NCBI GenBank assembly: GCA_964036045.1
Contig: OZ038380.1
Location: 69,796,186-69,860,185 of the forward strand
Source of the DNA: Eutreptiella sp. 'Long Island Sound 2002'
Taxonomy: Eukaryota > Euglenozoa > Euglenophyceae > Eutreptiales > Eutreptiaceae
Direction of reading: 5' to 3'
DNA: 64,000 bases
In this document: in pieces, positions 34,654 to 45,465 of the stretch
Position numbering within the stretch: the first letter of the stretch is position 1
Layout of the letters: every line of letters starts with the position of its first letter
Position numbers and translations under genes: made by a program
Notes under the pieces: generated by a model
Told to the model about the DNA's origin: nothing
What the model saw: only the letters and a program-made list of their open reading frames with translations
Database searches by the model: none

Positions 34654-35734
34654 GTCCTGAAGTCCATTATTAACTGCAAAAGTTTTTACTACTGCGACAC
34701 CTGGGTGCCGGCACCGGTCCACTTTGGTGGGGACCCACCGTGGCTCCGGCGGCTGCTGGGCATCAGCATAACTCCCCAAGTGGGGAGTATTTTCAATGAG
34801 GCCGTGTGGGACATTATGGCCAAGCGGTGGAATGGCGTCGCTGCTCGGAGGACAACCGAGTCGGATGCCACCAATCATCGTCGGTATCAGGTGTCAGGGA
34901 AAAGTTTGGATGCGGCAGGATGCACCGGCAAGCCGCTGCTGGTCATAACCAGAAAACCGGGTATTTTTGTGCATTTTGCACTGCTGCATGGCCTTTGGAA
35001 GCCTTTTGGTGGCCCGCCTGGAGGCCAAGGTGGGAAATCATCCCCCCGAGGTTGCACGGGAGGTACGGAAATGTTTTGTAGCGCAACCGGTGTGGTGTGC
35101 GGTTAGGGGCGCACAATGCACCAGACCGGGAGGAGGCCCACAACGTGTTCTGGGCTTGGGAGCAGATTCCGCCCCTGCTTGCATACGTCAAGGAGGACCC
35201 CACGTGGCAAGCGGTTGTGGGGCTGCGAACATTGCTACTCACGTTGTACTCGCCAATTCTAGTTGTGCCACACCCTTCAAGCCGACCTGTTGTTGCTGCG
35301 TTTCGGGAACACTGCTGCAGGGAGTCGGTTTCGCACTATTTCTTGTTCCTCGAAGAGGATTGTGATGCAATGCTTGAGAGTGCGGATGCATGCGGGGTGG
35401 GATTGGTTGCCGTGTGGGGGGACGTTGTGGAGAGCACCAATTACATTTTGAAGAAGGAGTACAATGGGCATAATTCCAAGGGTGGGGGCGCGGGTAAGGA
35501 TGCAGTGGAACGGGAACCAATGGTCGGCAAGCAGGTTTGGGAATGGTGGTTTCTAACCTTTGACCAGACGTTGTTGCACTATACCACCCCACACACAGCG
35601 GCGCGCAACGCCGCTTCACTTCTAAGCACCACCCCCCAAGCACCCTCCACCCAAGTGGCCTCTGCGACCCATCTTTATTACTCTTCATCCATCCATGGAC
35701 GCCGCCGAGATGAGGAACTGCTGGAAGACAGTCA
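34654..35734 (+). pseudogene. transposon-like gene, exon 2 (conserved core)
   Basis: Phase-0 coding (WVPAPVHFGGDPPWLRRLLG) is followed by two frame changes between about 34,960 and 35,110. Then come about 200 open codons with the most distinctive motif of the gene: WGDVVESTNYILKKEYNGHN, a Gly-rich step, then QVWEWWFLTFDQTLLHY. Glu-Ser-x-Asn-x-x-Leu-Lys followed by a Gly-rich patch and Glu-Trp-Trp-Phe-Leu has the look of a conserved catalytic or C-terminal core of a transposase-type protein. I cannot assign it to a named superfamily from memory with confidence. The exon ends in a low-complexity Ser/Thr/Pro region before a GT at 35,731 or 35,735. Confidence 0.5.
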
Positions 35735-35920
35735 GTAGGCGACCCTCGCCGTGGTGGTGTGCTGTCTTTTTGCTGTTGTTCGCGTTCATATTGCGTTCAT
35801 AATTCGGCGTTCATGAAACCAGAACTGCCGTCATAAATGAATTGTGAACCGATTTATGAAATGATGAATTATGAACCGGTTTTATGAACAATTTATGAAC
35901 AGCTTCCCGCGCGTTCACAG
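35735..35920 (+). other. intron 2, ~186 nt, containing a TTATGAAC foldback sequence
   Basis: The probable donor is GTAGGC (35,735) or GTCAGT (35,731), and the acceptor is GTTCACAG ending at 35,920. The interior (35,785-35,900) aligns by eye with intron 1: GTTCATAATTCGGCGTTCATGAA, then CTGCCGTCAT, CGATTTATGAA and GGTTTTATGAAC. Confidence 0.55.
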
Positions 35921-36948
35921 GAGTAGCGGCTGGCAGCCCAAGCTCCAGCTCAAGCTCAAGCTCACGCTCAAGCTCCACCCCCACATCCCCCTCAACCTCC
36001 TCCGCCCCCTCAAGCCCACTCCTTGTCTCGACCCCTCGCCGCTCACCCCGCCTCCCCACCCGCGGGCGACTCCTCGGGTGAGGAGTCGTCGGACTCGTCG
36101 GAGCAGAAGAAGAGGAGAAAGAAGGAGAAGAAGAAGGGGGAAAAGAGGAAGAAAAAGGAGGCAGCGGGGGGGGGGGTTAAAGAGGAGGAACCCGCGACCG
36201 ACATCGAGGAGGTGAAGGCCGAGATGGAGGACGTGGTAGTGCAGCACGCAGGAGGTGGGGGGGGGGGGCAGGGGGTTTTGGTTGTGACCCCGTTGTTGAG
36301 GGGGGAGGCCGGCCATGCATGGGGCCCGAGGCACGCCAACCATCACAATGTGCTGACCCTCCGCTGGGTGCACGAAGCGCTAGACAGTGGGTACTCCCCC
36401 GATGCCCCCTTTTTTTCGAGGTGACATGCATCACCCTGCGCCGGGTATTTCGCCCCATTTTGCGGCACCGGATCCGCCACAAGGGTGCGGGGGGGGGGGG
36501 TGGCGTCACACAGGGGGGGCAGGGACATGGAAACCCTTGCCGGGAAAACCCTTGTCCCCCATCCCCGGACCAATTGGTGCGGGGATTTGACGCAAGCCAA
36601 ACTTTTTACGGCCCCGCGGGGGGCCTTGATGCGAGGGCCCCATTGGGAACTGTGCTTCCTCCAATGGGAGGAAAGGGCGTGGGTGAAGTTGCAGCGCTCT
36701 GGGCACAAGTTGGAGTGCATCCCCCAGTGGGAATAGATTTGGGGGGGGTGTTTGACCCGGGGCAGGAAGCCTTGTACGAGGGGGCGGTTGAGGGCCTCAC
36801 CATCAAGCCCCTTGGCCGGGCAGCCCCGGCCACAAGTAGCACCACGGCCCCTACGGGCACCCCCGAGGGTACCCCTCCCAGCGCAGCTGCGCATTTCCAG
36901 ACCGCCCTGGGCGCCATGGGCACCGTCGGACCAAAGCCGGATCTCGAG
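35921..36948 (+). pseudogene. transposon-like gene, exon 3 with homopolymer-linked frame changes
   Basis: Starts with a Ser/Pro or Gln/Pro repeat, then DSSGEESSDSSEQKKRRKK and a Lys-rich block, then an acidic helix (TDIEEVKAEMEDVVV). Further on comes LTLRWVHEALDSGYSPDAPF, which continues in a second frame (EVTCITLRRVFRPILRHRIR) after the T7 run at 36,410-36,416. A third frame (GDLTQAKLFTAPRGALMRGP) follows the G12 run at 36,489-36,500, and the second frame resumes near the C5/G8 runs at 36,721-36,748 (FDPGQEALYEGAVEGLTIKP). It ends GPKPDLE at a GAG|GTATCT donor. Frame changes at or near homopolymers may be assembly errors, so this gene could be more intact than it looks. Confidence 0.5.
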
Positions 36949-37096
36949 GTATCTGCATTCATAATTCGTTTATACTTCGTTCATAATTTGGCGTTCATAA
37001 TTCAGCAACCCTGCACTGCCCATTTGTGAACCATGAACACGTTTTATGAACCCGTTTTATGAACGCATTTTATGAACGGCACTGTCACATGTCACG
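36949..37096 (+). other. intron 3, ~148 nt, foldback sequence, damaged acceptor
   Basis: The donor GAG|GTATCT is good. Phase-0 continuity (DLE to DVEVNPADAGG) needs the intron to end at 37,096, where the sequence is TCACG instead of CACAG, as if one A were lost. The interior again has CATTCATAATTCG and then GTTTTATGAAC copies. Confidence 0.55.
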
Positions 37097-38278
37097 GACG
37101 TCGAAGTGAACCCGGCGGACGCCGGGGGAGTTCGCATCCGCTACCGGCCAGGCACCGCCAAGTTCAGCATCGCCCTATCCGCCCTATACCAGCTGCTGCT
37201 CCTCAACCCGCAACGGGGGTGCTCTATCCTGTCCGGGTTCCGGGAGTGGGAACGGTCCTGCCGCCTAACGGACACTTCGGCGGCGAATACGCCGTGCTGG
37301 GCTAGCCTCGTTGAGTTGCGGTGGGGGCTGTGCTAACAAGGAGATCTCGATGTCCAGTTGTGGGTTGAACCCCCGCAACCCCCGTAGCGCCTCCCCAGCA
37401 AAGCCCCCCCCCCCCGGCGCCAACGAACCCAAACCCCCCGCCCTGCCCCCCCCCCCCCCAAACCCACCAAACCCAAAAAGCCCCCCACGCACAAGCGCAA
37501 GTCCTTCGAATCGAGCAGCAGCTCATCGTCGGACTAGGCACTCCCCCGTGGACATGGGGAGGAGGTGACGGGGAAGCAGCCGCAACAGCAAAAGCGGCGC
37601 GAGGAACCCCCCTCTTTGGAGGGGGATGAGTCACCTGACCCCCCGTTTGGTGCATAGGTTTTTGTGCCCTACATCGATGGTGTCTACCCGGGGGTTGTAA
37701 CCTCGGTTGTTGGGGGGGCGGGGGGGAGAGTGTGGGTGGAACACCCAGGGGAAAAGGAGATGTTTTGGGTTGAGAGGCATCTGTTGTATGCCTCTCATGC
37801 TTCAACACTGACCCATTGGGAGCAGCCGAGGGCTGCAGCTGCAAGTAAGAAGGCTTCCAAGGCCAAAAAGACGCCTAACCCCAAACCGGACGCTGACCCG
37901 CCTGCTGAGCCGGCCCCCAAGCCAGCAAAGCCTGATCCCAAGCCTGAGGCTAAGCAGGCCCTTCAGCCCCAGCCCAAAGCTGCCCCTGAGGCTGCCCCCA
38001 TGGAGGTGGATGCCGCAGCGCACCCCTTGGCCAAACCCCTAGACCAACCCCCTACTCAAACACGTGCCCAGGTCCCGGATGGGGGCGAAACCCAGGCCAC
38101 GCCCCCCCCCCCCCCCTTTGGGAGGATCCGACAGGCCCCAGCCCTGAGGTTTAGGGCGGCAAGAACAAGCAAGGACAAGGGACAAAGAAAAGCAGTGAAG
38201 CAGTGCTGGGGACAAAACAGATTGAAAATTGAGCTATTTTTGTGTGCATGTGCATCTGTTCACAAAACGTGTTCATAA
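37097..38278 (+). pseudogene. transposon-like gene, 3' coding part
   Basis: The exon begins DVEVNPADAGGVRIRYRPG and continues FSIALSALYQLLLLNP, then reaches TAA at about 37,333 and TAG near 37,385. After long C runs, KPTKPKKPPTHKRKSFE and a Ser run end at TAG 37,535-37,537. The same frame goes on through GHGEEVTGKQPQQQKRREEP to a second TAG at 37,655-37,657 and then VFVPYIDGVYPGVVTSVVGG, RVWVEHPGEKEMFWVERHLL, a compact beta-rich segment perhaps of Tudor/chromo type. A Lys/Pro/Ala repeat tail follows. Separate stops in a maintained frame argue for decay or for two adjacent genes. Confidence 0.45.
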
Positions 38279-38545
38279 AACGATTGACGCGTTCATAAAA
38301 GGAATTCTAAATTATGAATGCAATTATGAATGGACTTATGAACAGGGGACAATGTTTTCATAATTTGCATAAACTAGCAAAAATGGCATTTTTTTTATAA
38401 AAAACCCCCAATCCACAATAAAAAACTCACCTCGAGGGTGTTGACGCACCCCCCGAAGTTTTGAACAAAAATTGCCCGTGGGGACCCTAGCAAGAGCAAA
38501 ATGCGTTCATATTTCATAAAACAATTTATGATGAACAAAACTACC
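38258..38545. repeat. further TTATGAAC foldback copies downstream of the gene
   Basis: GTTCATAAAACG, GTTCATAAAAGG, then AATTATGAATG and CTTATGAAC at 38,268-38,344, and GTTCATATTTCATAAAACAA with ATGATGAAC at 38,506-38,537. They face the opposite way from the intron copies for part of their length, as expected for a foldback unit. Confidence 0.6.
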
Positions 38546-38564
38546 TATCATACAGGTAAGGGCT

Positions 38565-41500
38565 GCTCTGGTGCACAGGGGTGGGGAACCAGTCCCTCCG
38601 CCCTGTGTCGTGGTGCTCAAGGGCGGGGAACCGGTCCCTCCGCCCTGTGCTATGGTGCCCAGGGGAGGGGAACTTGTCCCTCCGCCCGGTGCTGGGTGCA
38701 CAGGAGAGGGTACCCTGTCCTTCCGCCCGGTGCTGTGGTGCACAGGGCTTGTGCTGCGGTGCATAGGGGAGAGGACCCAGTCCTAGCGCCCTGTGCCGAT
38801 GAGCTCAAGGGTGGGGAACCTGTCCGCTGCCTGTGCTGATGAGTTCCGGGGTGGGGACCGTTTCCCTCCGCCTTGTGCTAAGGTGCACAGCGGTGGGGAA
38901 CCCAGTCCCTCCGCCGTGTGCTATGGTGCACAGGTGAGGAGAACTTGTCCATTCGCCCTATGCTCTGGTGCATAGGGGAGGGGAACCAGTCCCTCCGCCC
39001 TGTGATGTGGTGCACACTCGAGGGGAACGTGGCCTCCGCCCTGTGCTGATGTGCTCCGGGGCTCCGGGCCCCCGGAGCTCCAGGGGCTCTCCCTCCCGCC
39101 CTGGCTAACGCAGAACGGCCACGGCCGGGGTGTGCTAGCTACGTGGCATCTTCCCATGTGTCCCGGCTCACGCGACATGGCTATAGCTGCGGCGTGTGTG
39201 TCCCCTATCTGCACCCCCTCCTGCCCCGGCTAATGCCGAACGGCCACAGCTGGGGCGTGCATGTCCCCTATCCAGCCCCCCCCCCCGCCGCCGCCCCGGC
39301 TAACGCAGCACGACCAGAGCCGGGGTGAGCATGTCCCCTGTCCGCTCTCCCTCCCGCCCCGGTTAACGCAGATCGGCCACATCCGGGGCATGTGTGTCCC
39401 TGTCCACGCTCCCTCCCGCCCCGCCTAACGCAGAACGGCCACAACCGGAGCGTGCTTGTCATCTATCCTCACCCCCTCCTGCCCCTGTTAACGCAGAACA
39501 GCCACAGCCGGGTCATGCTAGCTACCAGGCATCTTCCCGTTTCACGCGGAATGGCAAAAGCCGGAGCGTGCAAGTCCCCTGTCCACCCTGCCTCCCGCCC
39601 TGGCTAACGCAGAACGGCCACAGGCGGCGCGTGCAGGTCTGTGATGTGGAGCACAGGGGTGGGGAACCTGTCCCTCCGCCCTGTGTTGTGGTGCACAGGG
39701 GAGGAGAATCGGTCCCTCCATCCTGTGCTACGTCGCACAGAGGCGGGGAACTTGTCCCTCCGCCCTGTGCTAAGGTGCACGGGGGAGGACAACATGTCCC
39801 TGCGCCCTGTGCTGCGGTGCACAGGGGTCAGCAACCAGTCCCTCCGTAATGTGCCATGGTGAACAGGGGAGGGGAATCCGCCCCTCCTCCCTCTGCTGTG
39901 GTGCACAGGGGAGGGGAACCTGTCCCTTTGCCCTGTAGAGTTGTGCACAGGGGAGCACAACCTGTCCCTCCACCGTGTGCTATGGTGAACTAGGGAGGCG
40001 AAGTTGTCCCTCCGCCCTATGCTGTGGTGCACAGTGGAGGGGAACCAGTCCCTCCACCCTAAACTGTGGTGCACAGGGGAGGGGAACCGGTCCCTCCGCC
40101 CTATGCTGTGGTGCACAGGGGTTGAGATCCTATCCCTCCGCCATGTGCTATGGTGCAAAGAGGAGGAGAATTTGTCCCTCTGCCTTGTGCGGTGGTGCTG
40201 AGGGTTGGAGAACTTGTCCCTCCGCCGAGTGCTATGGTGCACAGGGGAGGGGAGCCTGTCCTTCTGTCCCGTACTGTGGTGCATAGGGGAGGGGAACCTG
40301 TCCCTCCGTCTTGTGCTATGATGCACAGGGGAGGGGAACCTGTCCCTCCGCCCTATACTATAGTGCACAGTGGTGGGGAACGCGTCTGTCCAGCCGGTAC
40401 GTGCAAAGGGGGGGGGAACCTGTGTCTCCACCCTGTGTTGTGGTGCACAGGGGAGGGCAGCTCGTCCCTCCGTGTTGTGTTGTGGTGCACAAGGGAGGGG
40501 AACTTGGCGCTCTGCTGCAGAGGGGAGCAGAACAGGTTCCTCCGCCATGTCTTCTCCCCCCTTGTGCACCACAGCACAGGGCGGAGGGACAGCTTCCCCT
40601 CCCCTGCGCACCATAGTACCGGGTGGATAGACAGGTTCCCCACCTCTGCGCACTATAGCATAGCGCAGAGGGACAGGTTCCCCTCCTCTGTGCACCATAC
40701 CTTGTGTTGTGGTGCACAGGGAAGGGGAGCCTGTCCCTCCGTCCTGTGTTGTGGTGCACAAGGGAGGGGAACTTGGCGCTCTGCTGCAGAGGGGAGGAGA
40801 ACAGGGTCCTCCGCCATGTCTATGGTGCACAGAGGAGGGAAACCTATCCATCTGCCCCGTGCTGTGGTGCACAGGGGCAGAGATCGTGTCCCTTCGCCTT
40901 CCGCTTTGGTGCACAGGGGAGGGGGACATGTCCCTCCGTCCTGTGCTGTGGTGCACAGGGGAGGGGAACCATTCCCTCCGCCTTGTGCTGTGATGCACAA
41001 GGGAGGGGAACCTGTCCCTCCGCCCTGTGTTGTGGTGCACTTCGGAGTGGAACCTGTCCCTCCGCCCTGTGCTATGGTGCACATGGGAGGGGAACCTATC
41101 CCTCTGCCCTGTGCTATGGTGAAGAGGGGAGGGGAACCTGTCCCTCCGCCCCGTGCTGTGGTGCACAGGTGTAGAGATCGTGTCCCTCTGTCTTGTGTTG
41201 TGATGCACTTGGGAGGGGGGACATCTCCCTCCGTCTTGTGCTGTGTTGTACAGGGGAGGGGAACCATTCCCTCTGCCTTGGGCTGTTATGCACAAGGGAG
41301 GAGAACCTGTCCCTACGTCCTGTGCTATGTTGCACATGGGAGGAGAATCCGTCCCTCTGCCCTGTAACTGTGGTGCACAAGGGAGGAGCACCTGTTCCTC
41401 CGTCCTGTGCTATGGTGCACAGGGGAGGGGAGCCTGTCCCTCCGTTGGCTGTGGTGCACAGGGGTGGGGAACCTGTCCCTCCGCCCTATGCCGTGGTGCA

Positions 41501-43640
41501 AAGGGCACTGGGCGGAGGGACAGGTTGCCCTCCAGTGTGCACCACAGCACAGGACGGGAGGACATGTTCCCCTCCCTTGTGCTCCGTAGCACAAGACTGA
41601 GGGACAGGTCCCCCTCCCTTGTGCACCATAGCACAGGGCGGAGGGACTTGTTCCCCTCCCATGTTCAGCATAGCACAGGGCGGAGGGATAGGTTCCCCTC
41701 CCATGTGCACCATAGTGCAGGACGGAGGGACAGGTTCTGCTCCCCTTTGCACCATAGCACAGGGCACCGGGACAGGTTCCCCGCCCCTGTGCACATGAGC
41801 ACAAGGAGCACGAACAGGGTCCCCTCCCCTGTACAACACAGCAGAGGGCAGAGGGACAGGTTCCCCACACCTGAGCAACACAGCGCAGGGCGGAGGCAGA
41901 GGTTCCCCACCCCTCAGCATATCACCACTGGGCGGAGGGACATGTTCCCCTCCGGTGTGCACCACAGCACAGAACGGGAGGACAGGTTCCCCTCCCTAGT
42001 GCTCCACAGCACAGGACGGAGGGACAGGTCCCCCTCCCTTGTGCACCATGGCACAGGGCGGAGGGACAGGTTCCCCTCCCTTGTGCATCACTGCACCGGG
42101 CGGAGGGACAAGTTCCCCTCCCCTGTGCACCATAGTACAGGGCAAGGGGACTTGTTCCCCTCCCGTGTTCAGCATAGCAGAGGGCAAAGGGACAGGTTCA
42201 CCTCCCATGTGCGCCATAGTGCAAGGCGGAGGGACAGGTTCCCCTCGCCTGTGCACCATAGCACAGGGCGGAGGGACATGTTCCCCTCCCCTGTGCACCA
42301 TAGCATAGGGCTGAGGGACAGGTTCCCCTCCCCTGTGCACCACAGCGCAGGGCAAGGACATGTTCCCCTCCCCTGTGCACCATAGCACAGGGCTGAGGGA
42401 CAGGTTCCCCTCCCCTGTGCACCATAGCACAGGGCTCAGCGACAGGTTCCCCTCCCCTGTGCACCATAGCACAGGACGGAGGGACACGTTCTCCTCCCCT
42501 GTGCACCACAACACAGGGCGGAGGGGCGGGTTCCCCTGCCCTGTGCACCATAGCACACGACGGAGGGACAGCTTTCCCTCCCCTGTGCACCACAGCACAA
42601 GACAGAGGGACAGGTTCTCCAGCCCTGTGCACCACAGCACAAGACGGGGGGTTAAGTTCCTCACCCCTGTGTACCATAGCACAGGGCGGAGGGACAGGTT
42701 CCCCTCCCCTGTGCACCACAACACAGGGCGGAGGGGCAGGTGCCCCTCCCCTGTGCACCTTAGCACAAGACGCAGAGACAAGTTCCCCTGCCTTGTGCAC
42801 CACAGTACAGGGTAGAGGGACAGGTTGCCCTCCCCTATGCACCACAGCACAAGACCGAGGGATAGGTTCTCCTCCCCTGTGCACCCTAGCACAGGACGCA
42901 GAGATAAATTCCCTTCCCCTGTGCACCACAGCAGGGGGCGGAGGTACAGGTTCCCCTCCCCTGTGCACCTTAGCACAGGACGGGGGGACAAGTTCTTCAC
43001 CCTTGTGCACCATAGCACAGGGCGGAGGGACAGGCTCTCCTCCCCTATGCAACACAGCACACGACGGAGGAATGTGTTCCTCAGTGCCGTGCACCATAGC
43101 ATCGGGTTGATGGACAGGCTCCTCTCTCCTGTGCACCACAACACAGGGCGGAGGGATTGGTTCCCCTCCGGTGATATGCCCAGTGGTGGGGAATCTGTGC
43201 CTCCGCCCTGCGCTGTTTTGCTCAGGTGTGGGGAATGTGTCTCTTCGCCCTCTGCTGATGTGCACAGGGGCGGGGAACCTGTCCCTCCGCGTTGTGCCGT
43301 GGTGCATAGGGGTGGGGAACCTTTCCCTCCGCCCCCTGCTGTGGTGCACAGGGGAGGGGACCCCTGTCCCTCTGCCCAGTGCAGTAGTGCCCAGGTAGGG
43401 GACCCAGTTCCGCCGCCCTATGCTGAAGAGCGCCGGGGTGGGCTGCCGGTCGCTCCAGTTTATGCTGCCCCCCCCCACACCCTCGCGTGCTTTTCCTCCG
43501 CACAGCACTCATGTGCACATGGGAAGGGACCTCTAACTCGCACCCTGTGCTGACGTGCACAAGGGTAGAGATCTGTCCCCCTGTTGTGACATGCACAAGA
43601 GTGGAGCGCACCCTCCGCCCTGCGCTGAAGTGCCCCCCCC
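38565..43640. repeat. right minisatellite: 42-bp hairpin-forming unit with orientation flips
   Basis: The monomer, about GTGCACAGGGGAGGGGAACC followed by TGTCCCTCCGCCCTGTGCTATG, is 42 bp. Its ends CACAGGGgAGGG and CCCTCcgCCCTGTG are complementary, so each monomer can form a hairpin. Orientation is plus at about 38,567-39,045, 39,645-40,555, 40,700-41,505 and 43,175-43,440, and minus at 40,556-40,690 and 41,506-43,165. Near-identical segments at 40,440-40,555 and 40,709-40,829 are offset by 269 bp. Because the period is a multiple of three, spurious open frames of 380-595 codons run through it. Confidence 0.9.
39050..39640. repeat. second, ~63-bp satellite nested in the array
   Basis: TAACGCAGAACGGCCAC-type anchors occur at 39,106, 39,231, 39,301, 39,363, 39,425, 39,489 and 39,604, giving a basic step of about 63 bp. 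The unit (CTCCCTCCCGCCCCGGCTAA, then CAGCCGGGGCGTGCATGTCC) is unrelated to the 42-bp monomer that surrounds it. Confidence 0.8.
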
Positions 43641-44026
43641 CTGCACCCCCTACCCCCCTGCCTCCCCTCCTCCCTGCCCAGGGCACGGCAGTGTGGCCTG
43701 CCCCCCCCCCCCCTTGGCCCGCGTGGGCGGACAGGGCGTGCATCATGCGCATGGCCGGCCGATATGCAGAGTCGTCGGGAAGCCATCGTGCGCCCCCCAG
43801 GCGGCCTGTGAGCCTCAAGATCGGCCCTCAAACCAAATCAAATCAAACCCCCCCCCCCCCCCCCCCCCAGGGGGCCTTCGGCCAAGGGTTGGTTGGGGGA
43901 TCAGTTGGTGTCCAGAACTGAGGAGTCCCCCCCCCCCCCCCTCCCCATGGTGGTTATCAAATTGATTGCACATGCGAGCCCGACCCGATACTCAACCCTG
44001 ACCCAAAATTGGACCCTGTTCTGCAG
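43641..44026. repeat. C-rich homopolymer block and dispersed repeat
   Basis: Contains C runs up to about 21 bases and the segment AGGGGGCCTTCGGCCAAGG..GTTGG..GTCCAGAACTGAGGAGTCCCC, related to 47,400-47,715. No gene is supported. Confidence 0.5.
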
Positions 44027-44152
44027 GTTCTCACATCAGAAAATGCACATCAAGCGTTGATGATGCAAGCGCTGCAGACACACACCACCATTTTGCAGGA
44101 GCTTTCTGCTGAGTTGTTAAGGAGGTGTAATACAATGGAAGAGGGAAAGGAG
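44027..44152 (+). CDS. coiled-coil exon (42 codons, phase 0-0)
   Basis: The acceptor CCTGTTCTGCAG and a consensus donor GAG|GTATGT frame exactly 126 nt. The peptide VLTSENAHQALMMQALQTHT and ILQELSAELLRRCNTMEEGK is amphipathic and helical. Like the exons at 19-20.8 and 48.9 kb it is phase 0 at both ends. Read-through would extend the frame only 25 codons. The parent gene is unknown; it may be the same gene as the IQ exon at 47.8 kb on the same strand. Confidence 0.5.
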
Positions 44153-45465
44153 GTATGTTTTGAAAATTGGCACCCATGGTGTACCTTTGTGCGCCGCTGT
44201 GTGTGCATGTCCATACCCTTCCACTGATTTGTTAGCCTATCTGAGCCAATTGGCAGTTGAGTGCCCACATGCGTGCATGTGTAGTGCATGCGACACTCAA
44301 TCCCTGAGGACGGACACCCACAGCGGAGAGTACCTAGTGGGAGGGTACCATGAGTCGGATGGGGCCAGCGAAGGTCACCCCTAGACTCCCACCTTCCACG
44401 CCCCAGCAAGCCTACACTTTTCTCTGTGGCAATCAAGGGGCGGGGATTTTCCATCCCACCCACAAGGCCGTTTGCATGACATGTGCTTTGTACACTCACT
44501 CGCCATTCTTCAGATGGATCCCTTGTCCTGTGGGCGCGCTGGTGTCGGGACCTCTGCAGCCCAAACACCCCAATCCCCTGGGCCAGACCGCATCTGCATG
44601 CGCCGCTCCGTACGTACACTGTGCCTTTGACGTTGCTTGGGTCCTCCACAGCACTGCAGGCGCTCAAAGTCAAGTGCAACTCGCCGCTTGGTTTTGAACC
44701 CCCCCCCCCCCCCCCCCACACAACAGTACCCTCTGTCCCTCCCCACACACTGTAATGACGCTGATCGGACGAGCTCCAGAGTCTTTCGCACCTCGCGGAG
44801 CAGCGGTCACATGCCCCCTATGGAGAATGGCAACTTGTGGCACTGTGCCCCTGTCCACTCCATGGAACGGGCCCTGGCCAGAGTTCGTTTCAGCCGAGCA
44901 CTTGGCACCCGCTGGGTCGTCCTACTCCAGATCCCTATGGACGAGGAACCCCTTGTCCGCGATGACCGATGGAGCCTGCCACCACTGCTGCACGCCCGGG
45001 CCATCTCGGACCCCACTGTCCCCCCTGCCACGGTGGGTCCTTTGTGGCTCCTCCAGGATGGGCAGGGAGGTCCCAGTTGGGTGCAATAATCCACTGTCTC
45101 CGAGTGGGCGACCATGAACGGCGGTTGTCAGCTGGTTTCCACAATGGTTGCACCACCCATACAGCACGGAGGCGCAGATGCACCCGTTGGATTCCCCTGA
45201 GGTACACTGGCTTGGCACCGCGTCCATGATGCTCTGGATGGGCTCCTCTAGATACTGGTGGATACTGGATGGCTGGGGGCTGTGTGCCTCTGACGCCTTT
45301 GCCCATCAGTGGGGCAGCCCGCACATGGCGGTCTCTACCCCCTTTGGGCCACACTGGATGGCTGCCATTGGCGGCACCATACCGGAAGGTGAGGGCCTAG
45401 ATGCCTCCCTGGTTGTTGCTGCCGTTTGGGTGGGCAAACCACACGAATTCCGTTGAACAGAATTC
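44153..45465. other. no confidently supported gene
   Basis: Overlapping frames of 90-150 codons on both strands, none with a recognisable domain. A C18-type run is at about 44,699-44,717. Confidence 0.3.

Noticed and set aside
39604-43508. Very long open frames (380-595 codons, both strands) in the 38.6-43.6 kb region
   Set aside because: They arise because the 42-bp repeat is a multiple of three and lacks stops in several frames. Multiple frames on both strands are open over the same DNA, and the peptides are pure 14-residue repeats.
29290-43640. CRISPR-like regular repeats
   Set aside because: Units are tandem with no unique spacers of constant size, both orientations occur, there are no cas-like genes, and the context is eukaryotic.
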